Assembly (NCBI GenBank): GCA_029266425.1
Contig: JAQSWY010000007.1
Location: 82,340-146,339 of the forward strand
Length of the DNA stretch: 64,000 nucleotides
From: Xanthobacteraceae bacterium
GTDB taxonomy: Bacteria; Pseudomonadota; Alphaproteobacteria; Rhizobiales; Xanthobacteraceae
Direction of reading: 5' to 3'
Both the position numbers and the translations under genes were made by a program. Numbering within the stretch: position 1 is the stretch's first letter; every line of letters starts with the position of its first letter. This document shows, in pieces, positions 8,997 to 18,291 of the stretch. Under the pieces are notes generated by a model. That model was not told the DNA's origin. It was given only the letters and a program-made list of their open reading frames with translations, and ran no database searches.

Positions 8997-10802
8997 TCAA
9001 TGATTGTCGCGCGGCACGCCCATGGTCTGGGCGATGCGCTGATAGCGAACGGCGGGCTCCAGCACCGCGCCGGTCTCGAGCTGGCCGACGACGCCGCGCT
9101 GGATCTCCTGCCAAGGTGTCTGGTTGGCCGGGTAGGCATAGCCGCCCGCCGCCTCCAGGGCGCGGCGGCGCTCGGCAAGTTCCTCCTCCGGGACCAGCAT
9201 GTCGGCGGTGCCGCGCTTGAGGTCGATGCGCACGCGGTCGCCGGTGCGCAGCAAGGCGAGCCCGCCGCCGACCGCGGCCTCCGGCGAGGCGTTGAGGATG
9301 GAAGGCGAGCCTGAAGTGCCGGACTGGCGGCCGTCACCGATGCAGGGCAGCGAGTTGATGCCGGCCTTGATGAGATAGTCCGGCGCCCGCATGTTCACGA
9401 CTTCCGCGGCCCCCGGATAGCCGACCGGCCCGGCGCCGCGCATGAACAGCACGGTCGCCTCGTCGATGGCGAGCGTGGGGTCGTCGATGCGGTGGTGATA
9501 ATCCTCCGGCCCGTCGAACACCACGGCGCGGCCCTCGAACGCCTCCGGATCGTCCGGGTTCGACAGATAGCGGGCGCGGAAATCCGGCGAGATCACGCTG
9601 AGCTTCATGATCGCCGAGTGGAACAGGTTGCCGCGCAGCACGCGGAAGCCGGCGCGCTCCTTCAGCGGCTGGTCATAGGGGCGGATCACCGCCTCATTGG
9701 CAATTTCGACGCCGCGGCAATTCTCGCCGATGGTGCGTCCGTTCACGGTGAGCGCGTTCTCGGCGATCAGTCCTTGATCGATGAGCTGGCTTACCACCGC
9801 CGGCACGCCGCCGGCGTGGTAATAATCCTCGCCAAGATACTCCCCGGCCGGCTGGAGATTGACCAGCAGCGGGATCTCCTCGCCATAAGCCTGCCAGTCG
9901 TCGAGCGAGAGCTCGACGCCCATGTGGCGGGCGAGCGCATTGAGATGGATCGGCGCATTGGTCGAGCCGCCTATCGCGGAGGAAACGCGGATGGCGTTGA
10001 GGAAAGCGTCGCGCGTCAGAATGTCGGACGGCTTGAGGTCCTCGCGCACCATGTCGACGATGCGCAGCCCGGTGCGGTAGGCGACCTCCTGCCGGTCGCG
10101 ATACGGCGCCGGGATTGCCGCGGAGCCGGGAAGCTGCATGCCGAGCGCCTCGGCGAGCGAGTTCATCGTCGTCGCCGTGCCCATGGTGTTGCAATAGCCG
10201 GTCGAAGGCGCCGACGAGGCCACCAGCTTGACGAAGCCGGCATAGTCGATCTCGCCCTTGGCCAGCAGCTCGCGCGCCTTCCAGACGATTGTGCCGGAGC
10301 CGGTGCGCTCGCCGCGGAACCAGCCGTTCAGCATCGGCCCGACCGAGAGCGCGATGGCGGGGATGTTCACGGTCGCTGCCGCCATCAGGCAGGCCGGCGT
10401 GGTCTTGTCGCAGCCTATGGTCAGCACCACGCCGTCGAGCGGATAGCCATAGAGCACCTCGACGAGGCCGAGATAGGCGAGGTTGCGGTCGAGCCCGGCG
10501 GTCGGGCGCTTGCCGGTCTCCTGGATCGGATGCACGGGAAATTCGATGGCGATGCCGCCCGCCTCGCGTATGCCTTCGCGCACCCTTTTCGCCAGCTCGA
10601 TGTGGTGACGGTTGCAGGGCGACAGGTCCGAGCCGGTCTGGGCGATGCCGATGATCGGCCGGTCGCTCTGAAGTTCCTCCTGGCTGAGGCCGAAATTCAT
10701 GTAGCGCTCGAGATAGAGCGCGGTCATGTCGGCATTGGCCGGATTGTCGAACCAGGCACGCGAGCGGAGCCTGGACGAGGGTTTCGCGGTGGGGCTGTGC
10801 AT
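8997..10802 (-). CDS. IlvD/Edd-family aldonate dehydratase, XylD-like (probably galactonate or xylonate)
   Basis: Iron-sulfur dehydratase, 601 residues, closest by eye to Caulobacter D-xylonate dehydratase Xyl[58 protein letters not shown]. Three Cys segments (SPCN, GCDKTTP, GYCNT) fit the cluster ligands of the family. Because the second dehydratase in this operon is the arabinonate type, and dgoK/dgoA are downstream, I infer that this enzyme makes 2-keto-3-deoxygalactonate (or serves D-xylonate). An enolase-type DgoD is absent. Ribosome site AGGAAA precedes the ATG. Confidence 0.85.
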   Translation of the reverse strand: MHSPTAKPSSRLRSRAWFDNPANADMTALYLERYMNFGLSQEELQSDRPIIGIAQTGSDLSPCNRHHIELAKRVREGIREAGGIAIEFPVHPIQETGKRPTAGLDRNLAYLGLVEVLYGYPLDGVVLTIGCDKTTPACLMAAATVNIPAIALSVGPMLNGWFRGERTGSGTIVWKARELLAKGEIDYAGFVKLVASSAPSTGYCNTMGTATTMNSLAEALGMQLPGSAAIPAPYRDRQEVAYRTGLRIVDMVREDLKPSDILTRDAFLNAIRVSSAIGGSTNAPIHLNALARHMGVELSLDDWQAYGEEIPLLVNLQPAGEYLGEDYYHAGGVPAVVSQLIDQGLIAENALTVNGRTIGENCRGVEIANEAVIRPYDQPLKERAGFRVLRGNLFHSAIMKLSVISPDFRARYLSNPDDPEAFEGRAVVFDGPEDYHHRIDDPTLAIDEATVLFMRGAGPVGYPGAAEVVNMRAPDYLIKAGINSLPCIGDGRQSGTSGSPSILNASPEAAVGGGLALLRTGDRVRIDLKRGTADMLVPEEELAERRRALEAAGGYAYPANQTPWQEIQRGVVGQLETGAVLEPAVRYQRIAQTMGVPRDNH

Positions 10803-10823
10803 GGCGGTTTCCTCACGTCCCCT

Positions 10824-11915
10824 TCAGGCGACCGAAAAGCGATAGATCGAGGTGTGGCGATAGGTTTCGCCGATGTCGAGCCGGGCGGAGGGGAAGTCCG
10901 GCCGGTTCGGTGTATCGGGCCATGCCTGCGGCTCGAGGCAGAGTGCATCGGACTGGCGGTAGAGCCGGCCACGCTTGCCGGTGACCGTGCCGTCCAGGAA
11001 ATTGCCAGAGTAGAATTGCAGCCCAGGCTGGTCGGTGAAGAGTTCCAGCACCCGGCCGGAGCCGGATTCCTCGAGGCGGGCGGCGAGGCGCGGCTCAGAG
11101 AGCCGCTCCGATGCCAGGCAGTAATTGTGATCGTAGCCGCGGCCGAGCCGGAGCTGTTCATGGTTCTCGCGGATACGGGCGCCGATGCGCCGGGCCTCGC
11201 GGAAATCGAACGGCGTGCCGGCGACCGGAACTGGGGCACCGAGCGGGATCGAGCCCGCGTCGACGGGGAGATAGTGATCCGCGGCAATGGTCAGCACATG
11301 CGAGAGGATATCGCCGCTGCCTTCACCCGCGAGGTTGAAGAAGCCATGGTTGGTGAGGTTGGCGATGGTCGGCCGGTCCGTCGTCGCCGTGAAGCTGATC
11401 GAAAGCTCGGTGGCGCCGGTGACGGCATAGGTGACCTCGACATCGAGATTGCCGGGATACCCCTCCTCGCCGTCCACGCTCCGCCGCGACAGAGTGACGA
11501 AGGGAACGGGCTCGGCGCCGAGCGCTGCGACCTGCCACACATGCCTGTCGAAGCCGGCGACGCCGCCATGCAGCGCGTTCGCCCCATTATTGACGGCGAG
11601 CCGGTAGTCACGCCCGTCGAGCGTGAAGGCGCCGCCGGCGATGCGGTTGGCATAGCGCCCGATGGTGGCGCCGAAATAGCGCCGGTTCGCCTCATAGGAG
11701 GCGATATCGTCCTCACCGAGCACCACGTCGGCGACAGCGCCGTGGCGGTCCGGCACCATGAGTTCGTGCAGGGCCGCGCCATAGGTGATGATGCGGGCCT
11801 CGAAGCCCTGTTCGCCAAAGAGCCGGACCAGCTCCACCGGCGTGCCGTCGGTGAGATGGCCGAACGACTGGCGGGAACCCTTCGTGCTCATCGGGTCGGT
11901 CTCGAAGCCGAGCAT
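10824..11915 (-). CDS. galM: Aldose 1-epimerase (mutarotase)
   Basis: Interconverts alpha and beta anomers of galactose/arabinose so that the dehydrogenase receives its preferred anomer. The 363-residue beta-sandwich shows GRYANRI, NNGANALHGG (substrate His), NLTNHGFFNLAG (catalytic His), GYDHNYCL (Asp), and LCLEPQAWPD (catalytic Glu region). Start at 11915 is supported by GGAGG seven bases upstream; a later ATG (residue 9) is possible. Follows the dehydrogenase gene by two bases. Confidence 0.93.
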   Translation of the reverse strand: MLGFETDPMSTKGSRQSFGHLTDGTPVELVRLFGEQGFEARIITYGAALHELMVPDRHGAVADVVLGEDDIASYEANRRYFGATIGRYANRIAGGAFTLDGRDYRLAVNNGANALHGGVAGFDRHVWQVAALGAEPVPFVTLSRRSVDGEEGYPGNLDVEVTYAVTGATELSISFTATTDRPTIANLTNHGFFNLAGEGSGDILSHVLTIAADHYLPVDAGSIPLGAPVPVAGTPFDFREARRIGARIRENHEQLRLGRGYDHNYCLASERLSEPRLAARLEESGSGRVLELFTDQPGLQFYSGNFLDGTVTGKRGRLYRQSDALCLEPQAWPDTPNRPDFPSARLDIGETYRHTSIYRFSVA

Positions 11916-11917
11916 GC

Positions 11918-12856
11918 TCAGGCCTCCACAAAGGGTTCGACGATGCGCCGCTGGCCCAGCATGAAGGCATCCGCCACGTGCTGCAGCGGCGTCGCATCGA
12001 CGTCGGAAGCGCCCGCCGCGATCAATTCGACGAAGCGGCGATAGATGGCGGGATACTCCGCCTCCTTCTCCTCGACCAGCGGGCGACCGTCAAAAGCGAG
12101 GCGGGCGCCACCGGATGAGAGCACCAGCTCGCCGGCATCGGTGTCGATGCGGATGTCCCAGGTCTGCGGCCCGGTCTGGCGGAAGTCGAACGCGGCATTG
12201 ATCGGGGTGCCGGCGGTGTCCTCGAAGACGAGATCGGCGGCGATCGGCGCCGCACGGTTCTCCGGGAAGGCGAGTTCCGCGCTCGTGAGGAAGAACGGCC
12301 GCGGCAAAATGTGGGTGAGGATGGAGAGCGCATTGATGCCGGGATCGAACACGCCGAGCCCGCCCGGCTCCCAGATCCAGTGCTGCCCCGGATGCCAGAT
12401 GCGCACATCCTCCTTCCATTCCACCGTGACGGAGCGGACAGTCCGCGCCGCGAGGAAGGTGCGCGCCGGCTCCACCGCCGGTGCAAAGCGCGAATGCCAG
12501 GTGGCGAATAGTGTCCGCTCGCCCTCGTTCGCGGCGAAGATGAGCGGTGCCAGCTCGGCAACCGTGGCGCCGGGCGGCTTCTCCAGCAGCACGTGCTTGC
12601 CGGCCGCGAGCGCGGCCGCGGCCTGCTTCCGGCGCACCTGCGGCGGCGTGCACAGCGCCACCGCTTCTATCTCCGGCGCGCCCGCCAGCAATTCCTCGAG
12701 CGTGGCGAAATGCGCGACGCCGTCGAGCGCGGCGTTGCGGCTGGCGACCGCGGCGAGCGCGATGCCGGGCGTCGCGGCGATCGCCGGGACATGCTGGTCC
12801 CGCGCGATCTTGCCGAGACCGACAATGGCGAGGCTTATCTCCTTGTCCATGATCAT
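11918..12856 (-). CDS. gal: D-galactose / L-arabinose 1-dehydrogenase (Gfo/Idh/MocA family)
   Basis: NAD(P)-dependent oxidation of D-galactose and L-arabinose to the lactone. The 312-residue protein resembles Pseudomonas fluorescens Gal and Azospirillum arabinose dehydrogenase: IVGLGKIARDQHVPAI (nucleotide fold), ALCTPPQ, GKHVLLEKPP (catalytic Lys), WKEDVRIWHPGQ, IWEPGGLGVFDPGINALS. This double specificity explains why arabinose and galactose genes share one operon. Start overlaps the upstream stop as ATGA; a second ATG two codons later is also possible. Confidence 0.93.
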   Translation of the reverse strand: MIMDKEISLAIVGLGKIARDQHVPAIAATPGIALAAVASRNAALDGVAHFATLEELLAGAPEIEAVALCTPPQVRRKQAAAALAAGKHVLLEKPPGATVAELAPLIFAANEGERTLFATWHSRFAPAVEPARTFLAARTVRSVTVEWKEDVRIWHPGQHWIWEPGGLGVFDPGINALSILTHILPRPFFLTSAELAFPENRAAPIAADLVFEDTAGTPINAAFDFRQTGPQTWDIRIDTDAGELVLSSGGARLAFDGRPLVEEKEAEYPAIYRRFVELIAAGASDVDATPLQHVADAFMLGQRRIVEPFVEA

Positions 12857-13788
12857 TTACCCCAACGTAAAACGATGGGATCGAGCCGCTTTGCCACCTC
12901 GATCAGTCCGGCCCGCGTCGCCGGATGCAAAGCCGGCAAAGGATGACGCACCGTATCGTGCGCGATCACGCCGCCCTCCTGCATCAATGCCTTGCAGGCG
13001 GCGAGGCCGCATTGGCGGTTCTCGTAATTGATCAGCGGCAGCCAGCGCTGATAGGCGTCGAGCGCCTCCTCGCGCTTCCCCGCGAAATAGGCGTCGGTGA
13101 TCTGGCGGATGCCGTCGGGATAGCCGCCGCCGGTCATCGCCCCGGTGGCGCCGGCGTCGAGGTCAGCAATCAGCGTGATCGCCTCCTCGCCGTCCCACGG
13201 ACCCTCGATGGCGTCGCCGCCGAGTTCGATCAGCGTTCGCAGCTTGCCGGCCGCCTGTGGCACCTCGATCTTGAAATAGGCGAGGTGCTTGATCTCGGCC
13301 GCCATGCGCGCAAGGAAGGGCGCGGAAAGCGGCGTGCCCGCCACCGGCGCGTCCTGCACCATGATCGGGATGTCGATCGCGTCGGAGACGATGCGGTAGA
13401 AATCGAAGACGCCCTGTTCGGAAACCCGGATCGTCGCGCCGTGATAGGGCGGCATGATCATCACCATGCTCGCGCCCAAAGCTTGCGCCCGGCGCGAGCG
13501 CTCGGCACAGATCGCGCTGCCGAAATGCGTTGTCGTGACAATGACCGGCACCCGCCCGGCGACATGGCCGAGCACGGTCTCCATCACCGTCTCGCGCTCG
13601 GCATCGGTCAGCACGAACTGCTCGGAGAAATTGGCGAGGATGCAGATGCCGTCAGAGCCAGCATCGATCATGAAATCGACGGCGCGCTTCTGCCCTTCGA
13701 GGTCGAGAGCGCCGTCCGCGTCGAACACCGTCGGCGCGACTGGGAAGACTCCCTTATAGGGGCGGCGGGCGGTCGTCGGTGTTGCCAT
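12853..13788 (-). CDS. L-2-keto-3-deoxyarabonate dehydratase (DHDPS family)
   Basis: Converts L-2-keto-3-deoxyarabonate to 2-oxoglutarate semialdehyde. The 311-residue (beta/alpha)8 protein closely matches the Azospirillum brasilense enzyme, with DGICILANFSEQF, VPVIVTTTH, MVMIMPPYHGAT, IMVQDAP and GPWDGEEAI. Schiff-base lysine is K173 in YFKIE. Ribosome site AAGGTGA precedes the ATG, nine bases after the arabinonate dehydratase stop, so the two consecutive pathway steps are adjacent. The next enzyme, semialdehyde dehydrogenase, is not found in this window. Confidence 0.93.
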   Translation of the reverse strand: MATPTTARRPYKGVFPVAPTVFDADGALDLEGQKRAVDFMIDAGSDGICILANFSEQFVLTDAERETVMETVLGHVAGRVPVIVTTTHFGSAICAERSRRAQALGASMVMIMPPYHGATIRVSEQGVFDFYRIVSDAIDIPIMVQDAPVAGTPLSAPFLARMAAEIKHLAYFKIEVPQAAGKLRTLIELGGDAIEGPWDGEEAITLIADLDAGATGAMTGGGYPDGIRQITDAYFAGKREEALDAYQRWLPLINYENRQCGLAACKALMQEGGVIAHDTVRHPLPALHPATRAGLIEVAKRLDPIVLRWGK

Positions 13789-13797
13789 TCGTCACCT

Positions 13798-15537
13798 TCA
13801 ATGATTGTCGCGCGGCACCGGCGAACCGGAGCGCCCGACCAGGAAGTCGAAATCCGCGCCGCGGTCGGCCTGCAGCACGTGGTCGATATAGAGCCGGGTG
13901 TAGCCGCGCTCGGCATGGGGTGCAGGGGGCGTCCAGGCGGCGCGGCGCACCGCGAGCTCCGCCTCGTCGACATGCAGATGCAGCGAGCGGGCGGGCACGT
14001 CGAGCGTGATCAGGTCGCCATTGCGCACCAAAGCGAGCGGTCCGCCAGCGGTCGCTTCCGGGGCGACGTGGAGCACCACAGTGCCATAGGCGGTTCCGGA
14101 CATGCGGGCATCGGAGATGCGGATCATGTCGCGCACGCCCTGGCGCAAAAGCTTTGCCGGCAAAGGCATGTTGCCGACCTCGGCCATGCCGGGATAGCCC
14201 TTTGGCCCGCAATGCTTCAGCACCATGATGCAGGAGGCGTCGATATCGAGATCGTCGTCATTCACCGCGTGGTGCATCTCCTCGACCGATTCGAACACCA
14301 CGGCGCGGCCGGTGTGCCGCATCAGCTCGGGCGAGGCGGCGGAGGGCTTGATCACCGCCCCATCGGGGGCGAGGTTGCCGGTGAGGATGGCGATGCCGGC
14401 TTCCGGCTTGAACGGCTCCTCGAACGGGGTGATCACCTCGCTGTTCCAGCAGGAGGCCTCGCGGACATTCTCCCAGATGGAGCGCCCGTTTACGGTCGGG
14501 GCGTCCTTGTTGAGGAGGCCGCGCTCGCCGAGCGCGCGCAGCACCACCGGCAGCCCGCCGGCATAATAGAAGTCCTCCATCAGGAAGCGCCCTGACGGCA
14601 TCAGGTCGACGAGGCAGTGCACGTCACGGCCGAGACGGTCGAAATCCTCGAGCGTGAGTTCGATCCCCACCCGCCCGGCAATGGCCAGCAGATGCACCAC
14701 CGCATTGGTCGAGCCGCCGATCGCCGCCAGCGTGCGAATGGCGTTCTCGAACGCCTGCCGGGTGAGGATGTCGGAGGGTTTGAGATCCTCGCGCACCATG
14801 TCGACGATCCGCCTTCCGGCCATGCGGGCGAGCTGGTTGCGGCGGGCATCTGCGGCAGGGATGGCGGCGTTCTCCGGCATTCCGATGCCGAGTGCCTCCA
14901 CCATCGAGGCCATGGTCGAGGCGGTGCCCATGGTCATGCAATGGCCGCTGGAGCGGTTCATCCCCCCCTCGGCCTCGTGGAATTCTTGGATAGTGATCTC
15001 GCCGGCGCGCAACTGCTCGCTCATCGAGATGATGCTGGTGCCAGAGCCGATGATCTGGCCGCGATAGACGCCTCGCAGTTGCGGGCCGCCGGAGACCCCG
15101 ATCGCCGGCAAATCGGCCGAGGCCGCCCCCATCAGCAGCGCCGGGGTAGTCTTGTCGCAGCCCATCAGCAGCACCACGCCGTCGAGCGGGTGGGCGCGGA
15201 TCGCTTCCTCGACATCCATCGAGGCGAGGTTGCGGAACAGCATGGCTGTCGGGCGCATCGTCACCTCGCCGAGCGAGGAGACCGGGAATTCTAGCGGGAA
15301 GCCGCCGGCTTCCAGCACGCCGTAGCGTACATGCTCGGCGATGGCGCTGAAATGCGCGTTGCACGGCGTCAGCTCGGATCCGCTGTTGCAGATGCCGATC
15401 ACCGGCTTGCCTTCGAACTGGTCCTGCGGGAAGCCGCTGTTCTTCAGGAAGGACCGGTAATAGAAGCCCATCTTGTCCTGCCGGCCGAACCAGGCCTGGC
15501 TGCGCAGCGTCTTCTTGTGGTTCGGGCTGTCGTCCAT
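13798..15537 (-). CDS. L-arabinonate dehydratase (IlvD/Edd family)
   Basis: Dehydrates L-arabinonate to L-2-keto-3-deoxyarabonate. The 579-residue length equals that of the characterised Rhizobium leguminosarum enzyme, and long blocks agree: [86 protein letters not shown] and DARMSGTAYGTVVLH. Cys in TPCN, GCDK and GHCMT are the expected Fe-S ligands. It ends in PRDNH, as does the paralogue at 8997. Ribosome site GGAG six bases before ATG. Confidence 0.92.
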   Translation of the reverse strand: MDDSPNHKKTLRSQAWFGRQDKMGFYYRSFLKNSGFPQDQFEGKPVIGICNSGSELTPCNAHFSAIAEHVRYGVLEAGGFPLEFPVSSLGEVTMRPTAMLFRNLASMDVEEAIRAHPLDGVVLLMGCDKTTPALLMGAASADLPAIGVSGGPQLRGVYRGQIIGSGTSIISMSEQLRAGEITIQEFHEAEGGMNRSSGHCMTMGTASTMASMVEALGIGMPENAAIPAADARRNQLARMAGRRIVDMVREDLKPSDILTRQAFENAIRTLAAIGGSTNAVVHLLAIAGRVGIELTLEDFDRLGRDVHCLVDLMPSGRFLMEDFYYAGGLPVVLRALGERGLLNKDAPTVNGRSIWENVREASCWNSEVITPFEEPFKPEAGIAILTGNLAPDGAVIKPSAASPELMRHTGRAVVFESVEEMHHAVNDDDLDIDASCIMVLKHCGPKGYPGMAEVGNMPLPAKLLRQGVRDMIRISDARMSGTAYGTVVLHVAPEATAGGPLALVRNGDLITLDVPARSLHLHVDEAELAVRRAAWTPPAPHAERGYTRLYIDHVLQADRGADFDFLVGRSGSPVPRDNH

Positions 15538-15552
15538 TCTCGGCTCCGTCCT

Positions 15553-16275
15553 TCAGCCGGCCGCGCCATGCCGGCGCAGGCCGTTGAAGATCACATTGGT
15601 CATCGCCGCCGAGGCGGCTTCCACGTCCTTGTCCTCGATGGCGTCGACGATCCGCTCATGGGAGAGGATGGCGATGTCGCGCTCGCGTTCCTCGACCGGG
15701 GCGCTGAGCAGGAAGGAGGTGCGCAGCGCCGCCTCGATCACCGCGCCGATCGAGCGCATGAAGGGATTGCCCGAGGCATTGGCGACCGCGAGATGCAGCG
15801 AAAGATCGCCATCGGCGAAGCCCACCGAATCCGACGGCTCGCGGCGCATCCGCTCGATGCTGCGGCGCATCTCCGTGAGGTCGTCGGTGCTGCGCCGCTC
15901 GGCGGCCAGCGAGGCGGCCCGCGGCTCCACCGCGAGGCGGATTTCGGCGAGATCGCGCAGGAAGCGCTTGTCGATGCCGGCGTCGAGATGCCAGGCCAGC
16001 ACGTCGGGATCGAACATGTTCCACGAAGCGCGCTCGCGCACCACGGTGCCAACCCGCGCCTTGGTGCTGAGCAACCCCTTCGCCACCAGGGTCTTTACGC
16101 TCTCGCGCAGCACCGGGCGCGAGACCCCGAACAGCAGCGTGAGCTCCGCGTCGCCCGGCAGCTTGGCGCCCTCGGGGTAGCGCCCGGCGATGATGTCGAT
16201 GCCGATGGTCCGCGCCACTTCCGCATGGTTGGAATGGGCGCGACGGGCCGGGATGATGACCAGCTGGGAATTCAT
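15553..16275 (-). CDS. GntR-family regulator, FadR/FCD subgroup
   Basis: Transcription regulator, 240 residues: N-terminal winged helix (GRYPEGAKLPGDAELTLLFG, SRPVLRESVKTLVAKGLL) and C-terminal all-helical FCD domain with the metal-type DGDLSLHLAVAN and LSHERIVDAIEDKD segments. Start at 16275 is set by GAGGAG nine bases upstream and by ATGA overlap with the permease stop; longer open frame upstream is only the shadow of the permease. Located between transporter and enzyme genes, so it probably senses an arabinose or galactose catabolite and controls this operon. Confidence 0.9.
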   Translation of the reverse strand: MNSQLVIIPARRAHSNHAEVARTIGIDIIAGRYPEGAKLPGDAELTLLFGVSRPVLRESVKTLVAKGLLSTKARVGTVVRERASWNMFDPDVLAWHLDAGIDKRFLRDLAEIRLAVEPRAASLAAERRSTDDLTEMRRSIERMRREPSDSVGFADGDLSLHLAVANASGNPFMRSIGAVIEAALRTSFLLSAPVEERERDIAILSHERIVDAIEDKDVEAASAAMTNVIFNGLRRHGAAG

Positions 16276-17285
16276 CGCGCTGCAACTCCTCGGGCTGCAA
16301 TCCCTTGGGTCGCAACTCCTGCCGTACGGCTGCCCGAGCGCTTCGCGAGGCCGACCATCGCCTGCTGGAAAGCGATGAAGGCGAACAGCAGGATGCCGGT
16401 CGCGATCTTGGTCCACCAGCTCGACAGCGTCCCGTCGAAATTGATGTAGGTCTGGATCAGCCCCTGGATCAACACGCCGATGAAGGTGCCGAACACGAAG
16501 CCATAGCCGCCGGTGAGCAGCGTGCCGCCGATCACCACCGCGGCGATGGTGTCGAGCTCGACGCCGACCGCCGAGAGCGAATAGCCGGACGAGGTGTAGA
16601 GCGAGAAGACGATGCCCGACAGGCCCGCGAGCACGCTGGAGAGCATGTAGATGCGGATCGTGGTCTGCCCGACCCGCACCCCCATCAGCGCGGTCGAGGT
16701 TCGGCTGCCGCCGAGCGCATAGACATTGGCGCCGAAGCGGGTGAAGTGCAGCAGCACGATGCCGAACGCGAACACGGCGAGCATGATGAGTGCGACCACC
16801 GTAAGCCGCCCGCCTCCGGGCAGGCGGATCGCGTACGACGCCAGGTCGGAATAGAGCGGCGCGTTGATCGGTATCGATTCCGTCGACATCAGGAAGCTTG
16901 CCCCGCGCGCCAGGAACATGCCGGCGAGCGTGACGATGAAGGGCGGCATCTCGAAATACTGGATCACCGCGCCCATGGCCGCGCCGAAGAGCGCGCAGAT
17001 GACGAGGATGAGCGCGAAGGCGGCAAAGGGCGGCACGCCGTGGCGCTCGATGGCCAGCGCCAGGAACACGGTGGTGAAGCCGATCACCGAGCCGACCGAG
17101 AGATCGATGCCGCCGGAGATGATGACGAAGGTCATGCCTACCGCGACGATGCCGAGGAAGGCGTTGTCGGTGAGCAGGTTCGCCACCACCCGCGTCGAGG
17201 CGAAGTTCGGGAACTGCACCGAGCAGATGATAAAGCCGGCGATGAAGACGCACGTCGTGACGAAGACCGGGAGCAGACGGTTCAT
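16272..17285 (-). CDS. yjfF: Furanose ABC transporter permease, YjfF-type
   Basis: Second permease of a galactofuranose/arabinofuranose importer, 337 residues, about nine membrane helices. Matches E. coli YjfF along its length: FASTRVVANLLTDNAFLGI, VGMTFVIISGGIDLSVGSV, LSTESIPINAPLY-like ESIPINAPLY, and GLIQTYINFDGTLSSWWTKI. Starts in ATGA overlap with ytfT and ends in ATGA overlap with the GntR gene. The last 15 residues (GVATQGIAARGVAAR) are a low-complexity tail encoded by short imperfect repeats. Confidence 0.93.
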   Translation of the reverse strand: MNRLLPVFVTTCVFIAGFIICSVQFPNFASTRVVANLLTDNAFLGIVAVGMTFVIISGGIDLSVGSVIGFTTVFLALAIERHGVPPFAAFALILVICALFGAAMGAVIQYFEMPPFIVTLAGMFLARGASFLMSTESIPINAPLYSDLASYAIRLPGGGRLTVVALIMLAVFAFGIVLLHFTRFGANVYALGGSRTSTALMGVRVGQTTIRIYMLSSVLAGLSGIVFSLYTSSGYSLSAVGVELDTIAAVVIGGTLLTGGYGFVFGTFIGVLIQGLIQTYINFDGTLSSWWTKIATGILLFAFIAFQQAMVGLAKRSGSRTAGVATQGIAARGVAAR

Positions 17286-18274
17286 TTGCGTCCCCCCAGC
17301 AAAAGCGTGATGCCGGACAGCCGCGGCGACTGCATCAGCAGCACCACCATCACCACCACGGCCTTGACCACAAGATTGAACTCGGGCGGGTAGCCGGAGA
17401 GCAGGATGCCGGTGTTCATCGCCTGGATGATCAGCGCGCCGAGCACGGCGAGGACCAGGCTGAACCGCCCGCCGAACAGCGAGGTGCCGCCGATCACCAC
17501 CGCCAGTATGGCGTCGAGCTCGAGCCAGAGCCCGGCATTGTTGGCGTCGGCGCCGAGTATGTCGGCCGCGGCGATGACGCCGGCGAGAGCGGCGCACAAG
17601 CCGCACCAGACATAGACCGCGATCGTCATCGCCCGCGTGCCGACACCGGCAAGCGCGCTCGCCTTGGCGTTGCCGCCGGTCGCCTCGATCATCAGGCCGA
17701 GGGCGGTGCCGCGCACCAGTATGAGCGTCACCAGCAGCATGCCGAAGGTGACGGCGACCGCCGCCGGCACGCCCATGACCGAGCCGCCGCCGAACCAGGC
17801 GAGATCGGGCGAGGTGAAGGTGACGATGCGCCCCTCGGTGATGAGCTGGGCAATGCCGCGCCCGGCGACCATCAGGATCAGCGTCGCCACGATCGGCTGG
17901 ATGCCGAGCACCGCGACGAGGATTCCGTTCCACAGTCCGCACAGCAGGCCCGCGCCGAGCGCCGCGCTGAGCACCACCGGCAGCGCGTGGCTGTCGGCGA
18001 GGCTCGCCGCGATGGCACCCGAGATCGCCATCACCGCGCCGACCGAGAGATCGATGCCACGGGTCGCGATGACCAGCACCATGCCGATCGCCAGCAGCGC
18101 CACCGGCGCGCCGCGATTGAACACGTCGACGAGGCTGCCGAACAGCCGGCCGTCCTGCAGCCGGACGTCGAAGAATTGCGGCGACACCGTCCAGTTGATC
18201 GCAAGGATCGCCAGGAAGGCGATGATCTGTGCAGTGCCGCTGGTGGTACCGATCTTGGGCAGGCGAAGCGCCAT
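17282..18274 (-). CDS. ytfT: Furanose ABC transporter permease, YtfT-type
   Basis: First permease of the furanose importer, 330 residues. Near match to E. coli YtfT: LQDGRLFGSLVDVFNRGAPV, VIATRGIDLSVGAVMAISGA, QPIVATLILMVAGRGIAQLI, ADILGADANNAGLWLELDA and ALIIQAMNTGILLSGYPPE. ATG at 18274 follows GGGAGGG by ten bases; a GTG seven codons earlier would overlap the ATPase stop (GTGA) and cannot be excluded. Confidence 0.93.
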   Translation of the reverse strand: MALRLPKIGTTSGTAQIIAFLAILAINWTVSPQFFDVRLQDGRLFGSLVDVFNRGAPVALLAIGMVLVIATRGIDLSVGAVMAISGAIAASLADSHALPVVLSAALGAGLLCGLWNGILVAVLGIQPIVATLILMVAGRGIAQLITEGRIVTFTSPDLAWFGGGSVMGVPAAVAVTFGMLLVTLILVRGTALGLMIEATGGNAKASALAGVGTRAMTIAVYVWCGLCAALAGVIAAADILGADANNAGLWLELDAILAVVIGGTSLFGGRFSLVLAVLGALIIQAMNTGILLSGYPPEFNLVVKAVVVMVVLLMQSPRLSGITLLLGGRK

Positions 18275-18291
18275 AATCGAGCTGCCCTCCC

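Noticed and set aside
9492..12044. Open frame of 850 codons on the plus strand
   Set aside because: It is the antisense shadow of the dehydratase and galM genes in GC-rich DNA; composition is Arg/Gly/Ala/His-rich without recognisable motifs, and the minus-strand genes here are certain.
12925..14595. Open frame of 556 codons on the plus strand
   Set aside because: Antisense to the KDA dehydratase and arabinonate dehydratase genes; no motif or start signal.
16275..17253. Possible long N-terminal extension of the GntR regulator
   Set aside because: The extension is the out-of-frame shadow of the YjfF permease; ATG at 16275 has a ribosome site and a normal FCD-GntR length.
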